NCBI GenBank assembly: GCA_019245115.1 | Contig: JAFARZ010000264.1 | Span: 1 to 49,011, forward strand | Source: Streptosporangiaceae bacterium | Lineage (GTDB): Bacteria; Actinomycetota; Actinomycetes; Streptosporangiales; Streptosporangiaceae | DNA: 49,011 nt | Direction of reading: 5' to 3' | Part shown: piece after piece, positions 38,857 through 47,066 of the stretch | Layout of the letters: each line of letters begins with the position of its first letter | How positions within the stretch are numbered: position 1 is the stretch's first letter | Notes under the pieces: model-generated | Database searches by the model: none | What the model was told of the DNA's origin: nothing | The model's input: the letters and a program-made list of their open reading frames with translations, nothing else | Translations under genes and position numbers: made by a program

Positions 38857-39807
38857 GTGGCCGCTGGCTGGACTGCCGCTGATATGCCGGGCCAGCATGG
38901 CCGGACCGTGCTGGTGACCGGCGCGAATTCCGGTATCGGCTTCCATGTGGCGCTGGAACTGGCCCGGCGTGCCGCGGTGGTGCTGCTGGCCTGCCGCGAC
39001 GCCGGCCGGGGCCAGGCTGCCCGCGAGGCGATCGTGCGGCAGGTGCCCGCGGCGGTGGTGGAGCTGGTCGCGCTGGACCTGGCCGACCTGGATTCGGTCG
39101 CCCGGTTGGCCGGTCAGCTCGTAGGGCGTGCGGGAGGGCTGGATGTGCTGATCAACAATGCGGGGGTGTTCGCGGTGCCGGTCCGGCGGGTCACGGCGCA
39201 GGGGTTCGAGCTGCAGTTCGGCACCAACCATCTGGGGCATTTCGCGCTCACGGTGCGGCTGCTCCCGGCCCTGCTGGCTCGTCCGGGCAGCCGGGTGGTG
39301 ACGGTGACCAGCCTGGCGCACCGGTTCGGCTCCATCCGGTTCGAGGACCTCAACAGCGAGCAGCGTTATGGCCGGTGGCGGGCTTACAGCCAGTCCAAGC
39401 TGGCCAACGCGCTGTTCACGGTGGAGCTGGAGCGCCGGCTGCGCGCGTCCGGCGCCGCCGCTATCAGCGTCGGCGCCCACCCCGGCTACAGCAGCACCGC
39501 GCTGATGACCAGCGGACCGCGGCTGGGCGGCGGCGGTGGCATCGTCGCGCGGATGATGGGGGTGGCGGCCCCGGTAACCGGTCAGCCCGCCGCACGGGGT
39601 GCGCTGCCGGTACTGCGCGCCGCCACCGATCCCCGGGCCCGCGGCGGCGACTGCTACGGCCCCCGCGGGCCCGCGCAGAGCAGGGGCACCCCCCGCCGGG
39701 TCGGCTATGCCCGGGCCGCCCGCGACGAGCAGCTCGCCGGCCGCCTGTGGCGGGCCTGCGAAGCGCTCACCGGCGTGAGCTTCCCGCACCGGGCCGGCGG
39801 CGGATGA
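38857..39807 (+). CDS. SDR oxidoreductase (retinol-dehydrogenase-like)
   Basis: 316 residues. GRTVLVTGANSGIGFHVALE (TGANSGIG), ACRDAGRGQAAR, LDLADLDSVARLA, LDVLINNAGVFAVP, FQTNHLGHF-type FGTNHLGHFALT, VTVTSLAHR and the catalytic AYSQSKLANALF are exactly the pattern of the RDH/WWOX-like SDR group. It reduces or oxidises a hydrophobic carbonyl/alcohol with NADP(H), substrate unknown. GTG start 38857 with GGAGAAG upstream. It begins a run of three close, same-strand genes with the methyltransferase and amidohydrolase. Confidence 0.9.
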   Translation: MAAGWTAADMPGQHGRTVLVTGANSGIGFHVALELARRAAVVLLACRDAGRGQAAREAIVRQVPAAVVELVALDLADLDSVARLAGQLVGRAGGLDVLINNAGVFAVPVRRVTAQGFELQFGTNHLGHFALTVRLLPALLARPGSRVVTVTSLAHRFGSIRFEDLNSEQRYGRWRAYSQSKLANALFTVELERRLRASGAAAISVGAHPGYSSTALMTSGPRLGGGGGIVARMMGVAAPVTGQPAARGALPVLRAATDPRARGGDCYGPRGPAQSRGTPRRVGYARAARDEQLAGRLWRACEALTGVSFPHRAGGG

Positions 39808-39819
39808 GATACTCGGCTC

Positions 39820-40425
39820 ATGACACCGAGCGTGCGGCGGCTCCTGCTGCCGGCCGGGATGTGGTACCTGGCCGGAACCTTAGAGGGCGTGGAGGCGCTG
39901 CGCCAGCGCCGGCGGTCCGGGGCCGGCCGCTCCCGGCTGGCCTCGCCCGCCGACCGAGACCCCGCCTCGCTGCGGCTGCTCACGCTCACGTGGTGGCCGG
40001 CGGGCGCGGTCGCGCTCGCCGAAGCCGCCGTGTTGCCCCGCCTGAGCGCCGGCCGGAAATGGGACAGGCACTGGCTGATCGCCGGTATCGCGGTGACCGG
40101 TACCGGCATCGTCCTGCGGCAATGGGCGATCCGGACCCTGGGCCAGCACTTCGTCCGCCACGTGCTGGTCCAGCCCGGCCAGACCGTCGTCAGCTCGGGC
40201 CCGTACCGCTGGCTGCGCCATCCGTCCTACACCGGGCTGTGGCTGGAAATGACCGGAGTCGGGCTGAGCACGGGCAACGCCGCGAGCCTGGCGACATGCG
40301 CGCTCGTTCCGCTGGCCGGCATCACCGCACGGATCAACGGCGAGGAACGCGAGCTGACCGCCAGCCTTCCCGGGTATCGCGAATACATCCAGGGTAAGCC
40401 GCGGCTTGTACCGCACCTGTGGTGA
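39820..40425 (+). CDS. ICMT/PEMT-like membrane methyltransferase
   Basis: 201 residues, four or five hydrophobic helices. The C-terminal half has the isoprenylcysteine carboxyl methyltransferase/PEMT signature: TLGQHFVRHVLVQPGQTVVS followed by SGPYRWLRHPSYTGLWLEMTG (GPYRxxRHPxYxG) and the late INGEERELTASLPGYREYI with the EE pair that helps bind SAM. Such bacterial enzymes methylate small hydrophobic acids, lipids or peptides at the membrane. Starts 12 bp after the SDR and ends overlapping the GTG of the amidohydrolase gene, so the three are probably an operon. Confidence 0.88.
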   Translation: MTPSVRRLLLPAGMWYLAGTLEGVEALRQRRRSGAGRSRLASPADRDPASLRLLTLTWWPAGAVALAEAAVLPRLSAGRKWDRHWLIAGIAVTGTGIVLRQWAIRTLGQHFVRHVLVQPGQTVVSSGPYRWLRHPSYTGLWLEMTGVGLSTGNAASLATCALVPLAGITARINGEERELTASLPGYREYIQGKPRLVPHLW

Positions 40426-41351
40426 CGGGCTATGCTCGGGTGGTGCGCCGATCTGAGGATGAGGAGCGGGCCAGGGTCGCTGGCTTCCGTGAGCGGAACG
40501 GGCTCTCCTCTCTCATCGATGTGCACACCCACTTCATGCCGGAGCGCCTGCTCGCCGCGGTGTGGGCGTACTTCGAGGCGTCCGGCCCGTTAACCGACCG
40601 GTGGTGGCCGGCCGAGTACCGGCAGACGCCGATCCGGTACCGGGAAACCGAGCAGCGGCGGCTGGACCTGATGCGCGGGTTCGGCGTCCGGGCGTTCACC
40701 GCGATGGTGTACCCGCACAAGCCGGGGATGGCGCGATCACTCAACGACTGGGCCGCGGCGTTCGCGGCGCGCACGCCGGACTGCCTGCACACCGCGACGT
40801 TCTTCGCCGAACCCAGCGCGGCCGCCGACGTCCGCCACGCTATCGGCCAGGGCGCCCGGGTGTTCAAGTGCCACCTCCAGGTCGGCCAGTTCGACCCTAA
40901 CGACCCGCTCCTGGACGACGTGTGGGGACTGCTGGCCGAAGCCAGGATCCCGGTGGTCACGCACTGCGGCTCCGGCCCGGTACCAGGCGCGCACACCGGG
41001 CCGGAGCCGATCGCGGCGCTGCTCGCCCGCCATCGGCGGCTGCCGCTGGTCATCGCCCATCTGGGCATGCCGGAATACGCGGAGTTCCTCACCCTGGCCG
41101 AGCGCTACAACCAGGTGCGGCTGGATACCACCATGACGTTCACCCGCTTCGCCGAACGGATGGCCCCGTTCCCCCGCGCCGAGCTGCCGCGCCTGGCCGC
41201 CCTCGGTGACCGGATCCTGCTCGGCACCGACTTCCCCAACATCCCGTACTCCTACGCCGACGCGCTCGAGGCGCTCGAACAGGCCGGCCTCGCCACCGGA
41301 TGGCTCCGCGCGGTCTGCCACGACAACGCCGCCACGCTGTTCACCCTCTGA
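40422..41351 (+). CDS. Amidohydrolase family protein (amidohydrolase_2/ACMSD-like)
   Basis: 309 residues, a metal-dependent TIM barrel: LIDVHTHFMPERLL (HxH), ARVFKCHLQVGQFDPNDPLL, PVVTHCGSGPVPG, LVIAHLGMPEYAEF and ILLGTDFPNIPYSY supply the expected His and Asp metal ligands. The group covers decarboxylases and hydrolases of carboxylated aromatics and lactones. GTG 40422 overlaps the preceding stop (GTGA), so translation is coupled with the methyltransferase. The stop is followed within 12 bp by the truncated end of an IS relic that reads on the other strand. Confidence 0.88.
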   Translation: MTGYARVVRRSEDEERARVAGFRERNGLSSLIDVHTHFMPERLLAAVWAYFEASGPLTDRWWPAEYRQTPIRYRETEQRRLDLMRGFGVRAFTAMVYPHKPGMARSLNDWAAAFAARTPDCLHTATFFAEPSAAADVRHAIGQGARVFKCHLQVGQFDPNDPLLDDVWGLLAEARIPVVTHCGSGPVPGAHTGPEPIAALLARHRRLPLVIAHLGMPEYAEFLTLAERYNQVRLDTTMTFTRFAERMAPFPRAELPRLAALGDRILLGTDFPNIPYSYADALEALEQAGLATGWLRAVCHDNAATLFTL

Positions 41352-41361
41352 GATCCGCGTA

Positions 41362-41966
41362 CCTGCGGCCTGGGCTGCCAGGAACTGCCGCCATGTCGGG
41401 CCAGACTGGCGAGGTGCCGGACCGATGCCCGCAGCGTGCAGGATCTCCCACACGGTGGACGGCGCTACATTTACGCCGAGCTTGATGAGCTCACCTTGGA
41501 TCCTGCGGTGTCCCCACAGTGGATTCTCCTTTGCCAGGCGGACGACGAGGCGGGCGATGCTCTGGTGTGCTGGCTGGCGTCCTGGCTTGCGCTGCTTGCT
41601 CGTGTCGTACTTCCTGGCGGTCAGCTTGCGGTGCCAGGCCAGTAGAATCGCGGGCGTGACGGGGAAGACCTCGCTCCAGCGCTTTCGTGGTATCAGCCGT
41701 GCCAGTGCGGCGAACCAGGCCCGGTCCGCTGGCTCGTACTGGATCCGGCCGGCCTGCCGCCGCAGTACCGCGTTCTCATGCCGCAGCACCAGCAGCTCGG
41801 CATCCTTCGCCCGGTCACCGCGCAACGCCAGCACCATCAGGCTGAGCACACGGCACATGAGCACGTAGAAGACCTTGAGCAGCACCCGGCAAGCTAACCA
41901 GCACCACGCCACGCCCGCCGCCGAAAGCATAGGTCAACCATGTAATCGAGTATTCGAGCGGTACAG
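41362..41966 (-). mobile_element. Decayed IS relic related to the 29656-30827 element
   Basis: The left end (41947-41966, read on the minus strand CTGTACCGCTCGAATACTCG) matches the inverted repeat of the intact IS. The transposase N-terminal half follows: AKDAELLVLRHENAVLRRQA, FPVTPAILLAWHRKLTARKY, LAKENPLWGHRRIQGELIKL, TWRQFLAAQAAG. The frame starting near 41930 leaves homology at 41362; the whole DDE core and right end are missing. Confidence 0.8.
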
Positions 41967-42107
41967 GCTGCCATGCATGGCAGCCGGGGTACCCGGGTGC
42001 CGGGCCCCCAAACTCCGGCCGGCTGCTGCCCGGCGCCCGCGGCTGAGGCGGCACGGCAGCCGGTGAGGCTGCTGCCAAGCACGTAGTCCCGGTCAGCCCG
42101 CAGAGTG

Positions 42108-42548
42108 TTATGAGGATCCGGCGGTTGCTATGACCCCGAGGAACCAGGTGATGATCTGATCGATCACGGCGGCCAGGCCATCATCACCGGCGGGTTTGCC
42201 GATGTAGGCGTTCACGTGCAGGGCATAACACCGCTGCTCGACGTGCGGGTCATGGGAGGGGCTCAGCACCACGACGGGAATAGCGGAGAATTCCGGGTCT
42301 CCCTTGAGATCATCCAGGACATCCAGGCCGCCGCCGGGCGGCAGGCCGAGGCCGAGCAGGATCAGGTCAGGCCGGCGGCCTCCCGGGAAGGCTGGCAGCC
42401 GCGCGAACCCGGCCGCCTGCTCGGCGCGGTTCACCGTGAATACCCGGGCGGCGGGCACGGCCTGCTCGAACGCTTCCCTGATCAGCACGGCATCGCCGGG
42501 AGCATGCCCGGCGAGCAAGATGACGGCGCCGTGTTCACCGCTGGTCAT
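42108..42548 (-). CDS. Receiver-domain protein lacking the phosphoacceptor Asp
   Basis: 146 residues, stand-alone CheY/Rcp1-like fold: VILLAGHAPGDAVLIREAFE, RRPDLILLGLGLPPGGGLDV, IPVVVLSPSHDPHVEQRCYA, NAYIGKPAG. Fold-defining residues and the conserved Lys (YIGKP) are kept, but the phosphorylated Asp of the LLDLxLP motif is Gly and the N-terminal acidic metal pair (usually ED or DD) is Gly-His. It should therefore not be phosphorylated in the usual way and may act as a binding adaptor. AAGGGAGG precedes ATG 42548. No partner kinase is adjacent; the MEDS-HATPase protein is 3.4 kb away. Upstream gap 42549-42816 shows nothing assignable. Confidence 0.8.
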   Translation of the reverse strand: MTSGEHGAVILLAGHAPGDAVLIREAFEQAVPAARVFTVNRAEQAAGFARLPAFPGGRRPDLILLGLGLPPGGGLDVLDDLKGDPEFSAIPVVVLSPSHDPHVEQRCYALHVNAYIGKPAGDDGLAAVIDQIITWFLGVIATAGSS

Positions 42549-42816
42549 CCAGGGCCTCCCTTCCGGTCCGCAGGAGTGCCTCTGGCACACCATCCTCATC
42601 CCCGCGCTGGCAGGGGTCAACCGCGGGTACTCACCGGTGGAGTTCTGGCCGTGCGGGCCGTTTCACCGGGTACGCCCCCGGGCATGGCCGTAACCGGGCC
42701 TGCCGCAGCAACCGTGACGGCTGCCGGGAACGCCCACGGGGCTACGTCAGGGTCCCGCAGACGGGCCTGGCGCGCCTGGTGAGCGAGGTACCGGCGATCC
42801 TCCGGGGAGGAGTGCC

Positions 42817-43164
42817 ATGACCAGTCCTGACAACCCTCGTCATATCGAAGTCAAAGATGGTGACCAGACCGTCGCCGCGGCCGAGGTGACCACGTCCGGG
42901 CAGGCCGGCGGGACCGCCCGCGCCGGCCGCTGCGGCCCGCAGGTAATCAGGCCGGGGTCATCGCCAGGACACTGTCTCACGTCACGGTGTGCGGGCCGCC
43001 GGCCCTGGCCGTGGTGTCCTCAGTCCTGGCGGTCCCTGCCGTGGTGTCCCCGGTGGTGGCGGTCCCTGCCGGGACGGACCCGTCCGGGACAGTTCCGGCA
43101 GGAACAGTCTCCGCGGGCTCGACGGTCTCGGCGCGTGCGGGCGGAACACCCTGGGCGGTCTTGA
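42817..43164 (+). pseudogene. Small gene start with good RBS, 3' part lost
   Basis: ATG 42817 has an excellent GGGGAGGAG 6 bases upstream and begins MTSPDNPRHIEVKDGDQTVA then AAEVTTSGQAGGTARAG, which looks like a real protein start. After about residue 38 the frame becomes Trp/Arg-rich and overlaps the converging 42977-43624 gene by 188 bp, so only ~42817-42960 is probably genuine and the rest has been replaced. Family unknown. Confidence 0.35.
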
Positions 43165-43624
43165 TACCGGATGGCACGGACGCTATCCGGCCCAGCGCCG
43201 CCGCCGCGATAAACACGATGACCACGCCGAGGGCGAAGAAGAAACCGAGCTGCTCCATGATCCGCATGTACACCGCCGGGCTGGCCGGCGAGCCGCCCAT
43301 GACGACATGGTGGTTCCACAGCGGGCTCAGCGTGGTACCCAGAGCGAACCACGCCCCCGCTGCCGCGGCCAGCAGCGCTCCGGACAGAGCGGTATGCCGG
43401 CCCGCGGCGACGATCAGCACGATGCCGCCGAGGAAGACCGCCGCGCCTGGCAAGATCTCCAGCCACAGCCGGGCGGTGGTGTAGGTCCAGGCCGTATCGG
43501 GCGTGTAGGCGTAATGGAAATACGGTCCGACGAACGGGACAAGCGTGCCCCACAGCCCCAGCAGGACCAGCAAGAACCCGCTGAGCGCTCCGCGGCTGCG
43601 CCGCATCCGCCACATCCCAGCCAT
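42977..43624 (-). CDS. Four-helix membrane protein with Thr/Val/Pro-rich tail
   Basis: 215 residues. Four hydrophobic helices (GALSGFLLVLLGLWGTLVPF, LPGAAVFLGGIVLIVAAG, SGALLAAAAGAWFALGTTLS, FFFALGVVIVFIAAAALG) are followed by a ~65-residue low-complexity tail rich in TVPAGTVPDG-type units. The loop HYAYTPDTAWTYTTARLWLE is distinctive. SPW-repeat-like or a lineage-specific family; I cannot name it. ATG 43624 lies after weak purines. It stands alone between the truncated 42817 gene and the LapA-like remnant. Confidence 0.7.
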   Translation of the reverse strand: MAGMWRMRRSRGALSGFLLVLLGLWGTLVPFVGPYFHYAYTPDTAWTYTTARLWLEILPGAAVFLGGIVLIVAAGRHTALSGALLAAAAGAWFALGTTLSPLWNHHVVMGGSPASPAVYMRIMEQLGFFFALGVVIVFIAAAALGRIASVPSGIKTAQGVPPARAETVEPAETVPAGTVPDGSVPAGTATTGDTTAGTARTEDTTARAGGPHTVT

Positions 43625-43753
43625 ATATTCATCACTCCCTGAGGTGAAATGCGCTCGTCTACGCGGGGGCCTTTACCCGCCATCATGCGTGGTATGCCGG
43701 ACGGGGGGTGGGCCGCCCAGCCGGGCACCGGGTGCTGGCCGGGGAGTGGCTCA

Positions 43754-44226
43754 CTTGTCATCGAGGCTGCCGAAGGTGACCTCGTGCCGTAGCAGGCCTT
43801 CATCGAACGTGCCCGTCCCCCGGACCACCCGCGCGTGCCCCGCGCAGCCACCCCCGTCCGGTCCGGGCTGCGGCACCGATCGGCCGGTAACCGTGCCCTC
43901 CAGTGACCTGTGGTGTCCAGGCGCCGGAGGGCAACGTAGGCGCTCAGCCTGGCGGCGCGGCTCGGCTGTCCGGGGCAGGCGGTGGCGCTGCGTGCACGGC
44001 GGCTGTTTTGCAAGATGAAGATCAGCAGCAGGAGCAGCACGACGGCGCAGCAGGCTACCGCGGCCCACAGGCCGCTGATCCTGGTCCGCCTCACCTGATG
44101 CTGCGGCGGCATGGGCATGCCGGCTGCCGCGGTTCCGCCCGGCCGCGGCGGCGGGGGCGCGGGATCTAGCTGGCCAGGCGAGGGTGCCATGGCTGCGGGC
44201 TGGGAGGTCTGCGGGCTGGTGGCCAT
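43754..44226 (-). pseudogene. LapA-like one-helix membrane protein, 3' part scrambled
   Basis: From ATG 44226 (GGGAGG upstream): a proline-rich lead, HQVRRTRISGLWAAVACCAV then VLLLLLIFILQNSRRA, the first helix and ILQN motif of LapA/DUF1049 proteins, which normally continue with a strand and a second helix. Here the second helix is missing. Near 43750-43900 another frame ends naturally as VVRGTGTFDEGLLRHEVTFG-SLDDK-stop (43751), suggesting fusion of two gene remnants or frameshifts. Confidence 0.45.
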
Positions 44227-44405
44227 AAGGTGTCCTCCCTGCGGGAGCAGGCCGGTGATGTGCGGCATCTCTGCCCGGTCCGGGACGGGATATGCGAGAT
44301 CGGTGCCCAGCGTAGGCTGATCGTTACGGTGTGCCCCGCGCGCCGTGCCGTGCGGTCAGGGTGCCTGCGCTCCGCTATCGTGCGACCTGACGCCGGCCGT
44401 TAACG

Positions 44406-45803
44406 ATGTCCAGGTTAGAGGTAGCTGGTCAGATGTGGTCGTGGCGGGCTCTGGGCCGGCGTCTGGGCCGCGAAGGCCGAGGTAGCCCTGCCGTTATTAC
44501 CGATGACGCGTCCGCGGCGGACGGCGCGGGCGCGCCCGGCACCGCCAGCGGGGCGCAGAACCGCCCGGCCGGCAGGGACGGGACCGGGAACCTGCCCGTG
44601 AAGCAGGACCCGATCGTCCCCGGCGCGGGCGTCCAGGACCAGATCGCCCGAGGCGCGGACATCGGTGCGCAGGACCGCCGGACCCCGCCGGGACCGGATG
44701 CTGCCGGCACGCCGGAGCGCGGCGCCGGGCCGCCGGAACCCGGCCGGGTGCCGAGCTGGCTGGCGACCGGCGCGGCATGGTCGTGGCGGCTGCTCATTAT
44801 CGCCGTGGCCCTGTACCTGGTGGGCCGGGTGCTCGGGGTGCTGTCCATCGTCGTGGTGCCGTGCATCGTGGCGCTGCTGCTGACGGCCCTGCTGCAGCCG
44901 CTGACGGCCCGGCTGCGCCGCGCCGGGCTGCCCGCTCTCGCCGCGACCTGGGTCACGCTGCTCATCGTCGCGGCCGCGTTCGGCGGCTTGGGCGTGCTGA
45001 TCGCCGCCCGGGTCAGCGCGGACTACCCGGCCCTGGTCACCGAGACCCGGCACACCATCACCGAGATCGAGTCGCTGCTGGCCGGCCCGCCGTTCCACCT
45101 CAAGAACAACAGCGTCCACAAGTTCCTGAACAACGTTCCCGGCTACCTGGGCAAGCACAAGGCGCTGGTGGAGGGCACCGTGCTGACCGGCGGCAAGCTC
45201 GCCTCGGAGTTCTTCGGCGGCCTGGTGCTGATGCTGTTCGTCATGTTCTTCCTGATCAAAGACGGGGAGCGGATCTGGGGCTGGCTGCTCGGCGCGATGC
45301 GGACCGGCACGGCGCGGCGGTGGGACCGGGCCGGGCGCGCCGCCTGGGTGGCGGTGGTGTACTACATGCGCGGCACCGTGGCGGTGGCCGCGATCCACGC
45401 GGTCGTGGTCGGCGTGACGCTGACGGTCATGGGCGTCCCGCTGGCCCTGCCGCTGGCCCTGCTGGTGTTCCTGGCCGCGTTCGTGCCGCTGGTCGGGCTG
45501 CTGGTGGCGGGAGCGCTAGCGATCTTGGTCACCCTGGCCGCCAAGGGCTGGGTGGACGCGGTCGTGCTGCTGGGCGTCCTGGTCATCGAGGATCAGCTGG
45601 AGGCTCACCTGCTCCAGCCGCAGGTGGTCGGCCGGGTGATCCGGCTGCACCCGCTCGCGGTCATCCTGGCGCTGGCCGTCGGCGCCGTGCTCGGCGGCAT
45701 CCCCGGCGCCGTGGTCGCCGTGCCAGTCGTGGCCGTGATCACCCGCGCGGTGCCCGAGCTGCGGCGCCGCGAACCCGGCGCCCCCGGCCCGGACGACCCC
45801 TAA
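44406..45803 (+). CDS. AI-2E family permease-like membrane protein
   Basis: 465 residues. The first ~115 are a low-complexity Gly/Ala/Pro-rich cytoplasmic extension, unusually long for the family. Then the AI-2E/PerM fold: LLIIAVALYLVGRVLGVLSI, VVPCIVALLLTALLQPLTAR-L, LLIVAAAFGGLGVLIAARVS, a soluble insert with LLAGPPFHLKNNSVHKFLNN, LMLFVMFFLIKDGERIW, and VLVIEDQLEAHLLQPQVVGR-VIRLHPLAVIL near the end. Known relatives export AI-2 or exchange Na+/H+; most actinobacterial members are untested. ATG 44406 has no strong ribosome site. Confidence 0.88.
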   Translation: MSRLEVAGQMWSWRALGRRLGREGRGSPAVITDDASAADGAGAPGTASGAQNRPAGRDGTGNLPVKQDPIVPGAGVQDQIARGADIGAQDRRTPPGPDAAGTPERGAGPPEPGRVPSWLATGAAWSWRLLIIAVALYLVGRVLGVLSIVVVPCIVALLLTALLQPLTARLRRAGLPALAATWVTLLIVAAAFGGLGVLIAARVSADYPALVTETRHTITEIESLLAGPPFHLKNNSVHKFLNNVPGYLGKHKALVEGTVLTGGKLASEFFGGLVLMLFVMFFLIKDGERIWGWLLGAMRTGTARRWDRAGRAAWVAVVYYMRGTVAVAAIHAVVVGVTLTVMGVPLALPLALLVFLAAFVPLVGLLVAGALAILVTLAAKGWVDAVVLLGVLVIEDQLEAHLLQPQVVGRVIRLHPLAVILALAVGAVLGGIPGAVVAVPVVAVITRAVPELRRREPGAPGPDDP

Positions 45804-45988
45804 GCTAAGGGTGCGCGGCAGCCGCGGCCCGGCCGCGACCGCACCAAGCGTCTGGATACCCGGCCGGGACGGCCCGCCGGCAGCGCTTACACCCTACGGA
45901 GTGACCGCAGCGGTGCACGCACAGAAACTCCCGGGCGGGAATACCTCCGGTGGCCTGGGTAGGGACAGGGAGGAGGAAGTGATGTCTG

Positions 45989-46933
45989 GTGAGCACCACG
46001 GACGGCCTGCTGCAGGAAGGGACTTTCGCTCATTACGCGTTGTTCTACCGCGGTCCGGGGGAGTACGCCAGGCAGGTGTGCGCGTTCGTCCGCGAGGGGC
46101 TCAGCGTCGGGGAACCGGTGCTGGTCGCGGTGCCGGGCCGCCGGCTGGACCTGGTCCGTCGCGCGCTAGGCGCGGCAGCCGCGGCGGTGTCGTTCGCCGA
46201 CATGGCGGTGCTGGGCCGGAACCCGGCCCGGATCATCCCGGCCATCCGCCGGTTCACCGACAGCCGCCGCCCGCACCGCACCCGGTTCGTCGGCGAGCCG
46301 GTCTGGGCCGGGCGCTCAGCCGCCGAGATCGCCGAGGCGACCCGGCACGAGGCGCTGATCAACGCCGCCCTGGCCGCAGTGCCCGCCACCGTGCTGTGCC
46401 CCTATGACGCCAGCGCGCTGGCCGCGGCCGTACTGGATGGCGCCCGGCGGACCCACCCCCGTATCGCCGGCGACGGCGCCTGGCGGGCCAGCACGGACTA
46501 CACCGGCACCGCGGTGGCCCACGCCACCGCCGCCCAGCCGCTGCCCAGCCCGCCAGCCGCGGCATGGTCGACAGCATTCGGCGCCCCAGATCTCCCGGCA
46601 CTGCGAGAACACCTCAGGCGCCGCGCCGCCCAGGAGGGGCTCGGCAGCAGCCGCGCCGAGGACCTGATGATCGCGGTCCACGAGATCGCGGCCAACACCG
46701 TGGTCCACGGTGGCGGCACGGGAACCCTGGCCATCTGGTGGGACGGCACCGCCCTGGTGTGCGAGATCCGCGACGGCGGCCACATCACCGACCCGCTCGC
46801 CGGGCGCCACCCCGATTCGCCTCACGATGACAGCGGCCACGGCCTGCGCCTGGCCCACGAACTGTGCGACCTGGTCGAGATCCGCTCCGGCCACCAGGGC
46901 ACCACCGTCCGGCTGCACATGCTCATCAGCTAA
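45989..46933 (+). CDS. MEDS-domain sensor with HATPase (anti-sigma/RsbW-like) domain
   Basis: 314 residues. Residues ~10-165 form a MEDS (DcmR-type sensory) domain: FAHYALFYRGPGEYARQVCA, GEPVLVAVPGRRLDLVRRAL, HEALINAALAAVPATVLCPYD. Residues ~195-314 are a GHKL ATPase: DLMIAVHEIAANTVVHGGGT (N-box), LVCEIRDGGHI (G1), SGHGLRLAHELCDLVEIRSG and TTVRLHML. This fusion is common in actinobacteria and is taken as an anti-sigma-factor kinase that senses a small ligand and phosphorylates an anti-anti-sigma factor. GTG 45989 with GGAGGAGG 11-18 bases upstream. A SpoIIE-type phosphatase 1.5 kb away could be its opposing partner. Confidence 0.88.
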   Translation: MSTTDGLLQEGTFAHYALFYRGPGEYARQVCAFVREGLSVGEPVLVAVPGRRLDLVRRALGAAAAAVSFADMAVLGRNPARIIPAIRRFTDSRRPHRTRFVGEPVWAGRSAAEIAEATRHEALINAALAAVPATVLCPYDASALAAAVLDGARRTHPRIAGDGAWRASTDYTGTAVAHATAAQPLPSPPAAAWSTAFGAPDLPALREHLRRRAAQEGLGSSRAEDLMIAVHEIAANTVVHGGGTGTLAIWWDGTALVCEIRDGGHITDPLAGRHPDSPHDDSGHGLRLAHELCDLVEIRSGHQGTTVRLHMLIS

Positions 46934-46962
46934 CCCGCCACGGCGCCGGCCAGGGTGGCGGG
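46934..46962 (+). terminator. GC hairpin terminator
   Basis: CCCGCCAC (46934-46941) pairs with GTGGCGGG (46955-46962), starting directly at the stop codon of the MEDS-HATPase gene; no T-run. Confidence 0.5.
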
Positions 46963-47066
46963 CCGCAGTGATCATTTCTGGCGTCTTCTCGTGGCCTGGA
47001 AAGTACGGTACCGGCGTCGCCGTCGCGGTCAACCGCGACAGCCCGTGGCAGCTGCCGCAGCCCTGG

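Noticed and set aside
40737..41350. Continuation of the IS relic frame through the amidohydrolase gene
   Set aside because: After 41362 it is the antisense of the amidohydrolase and lacks any transposase core motif.
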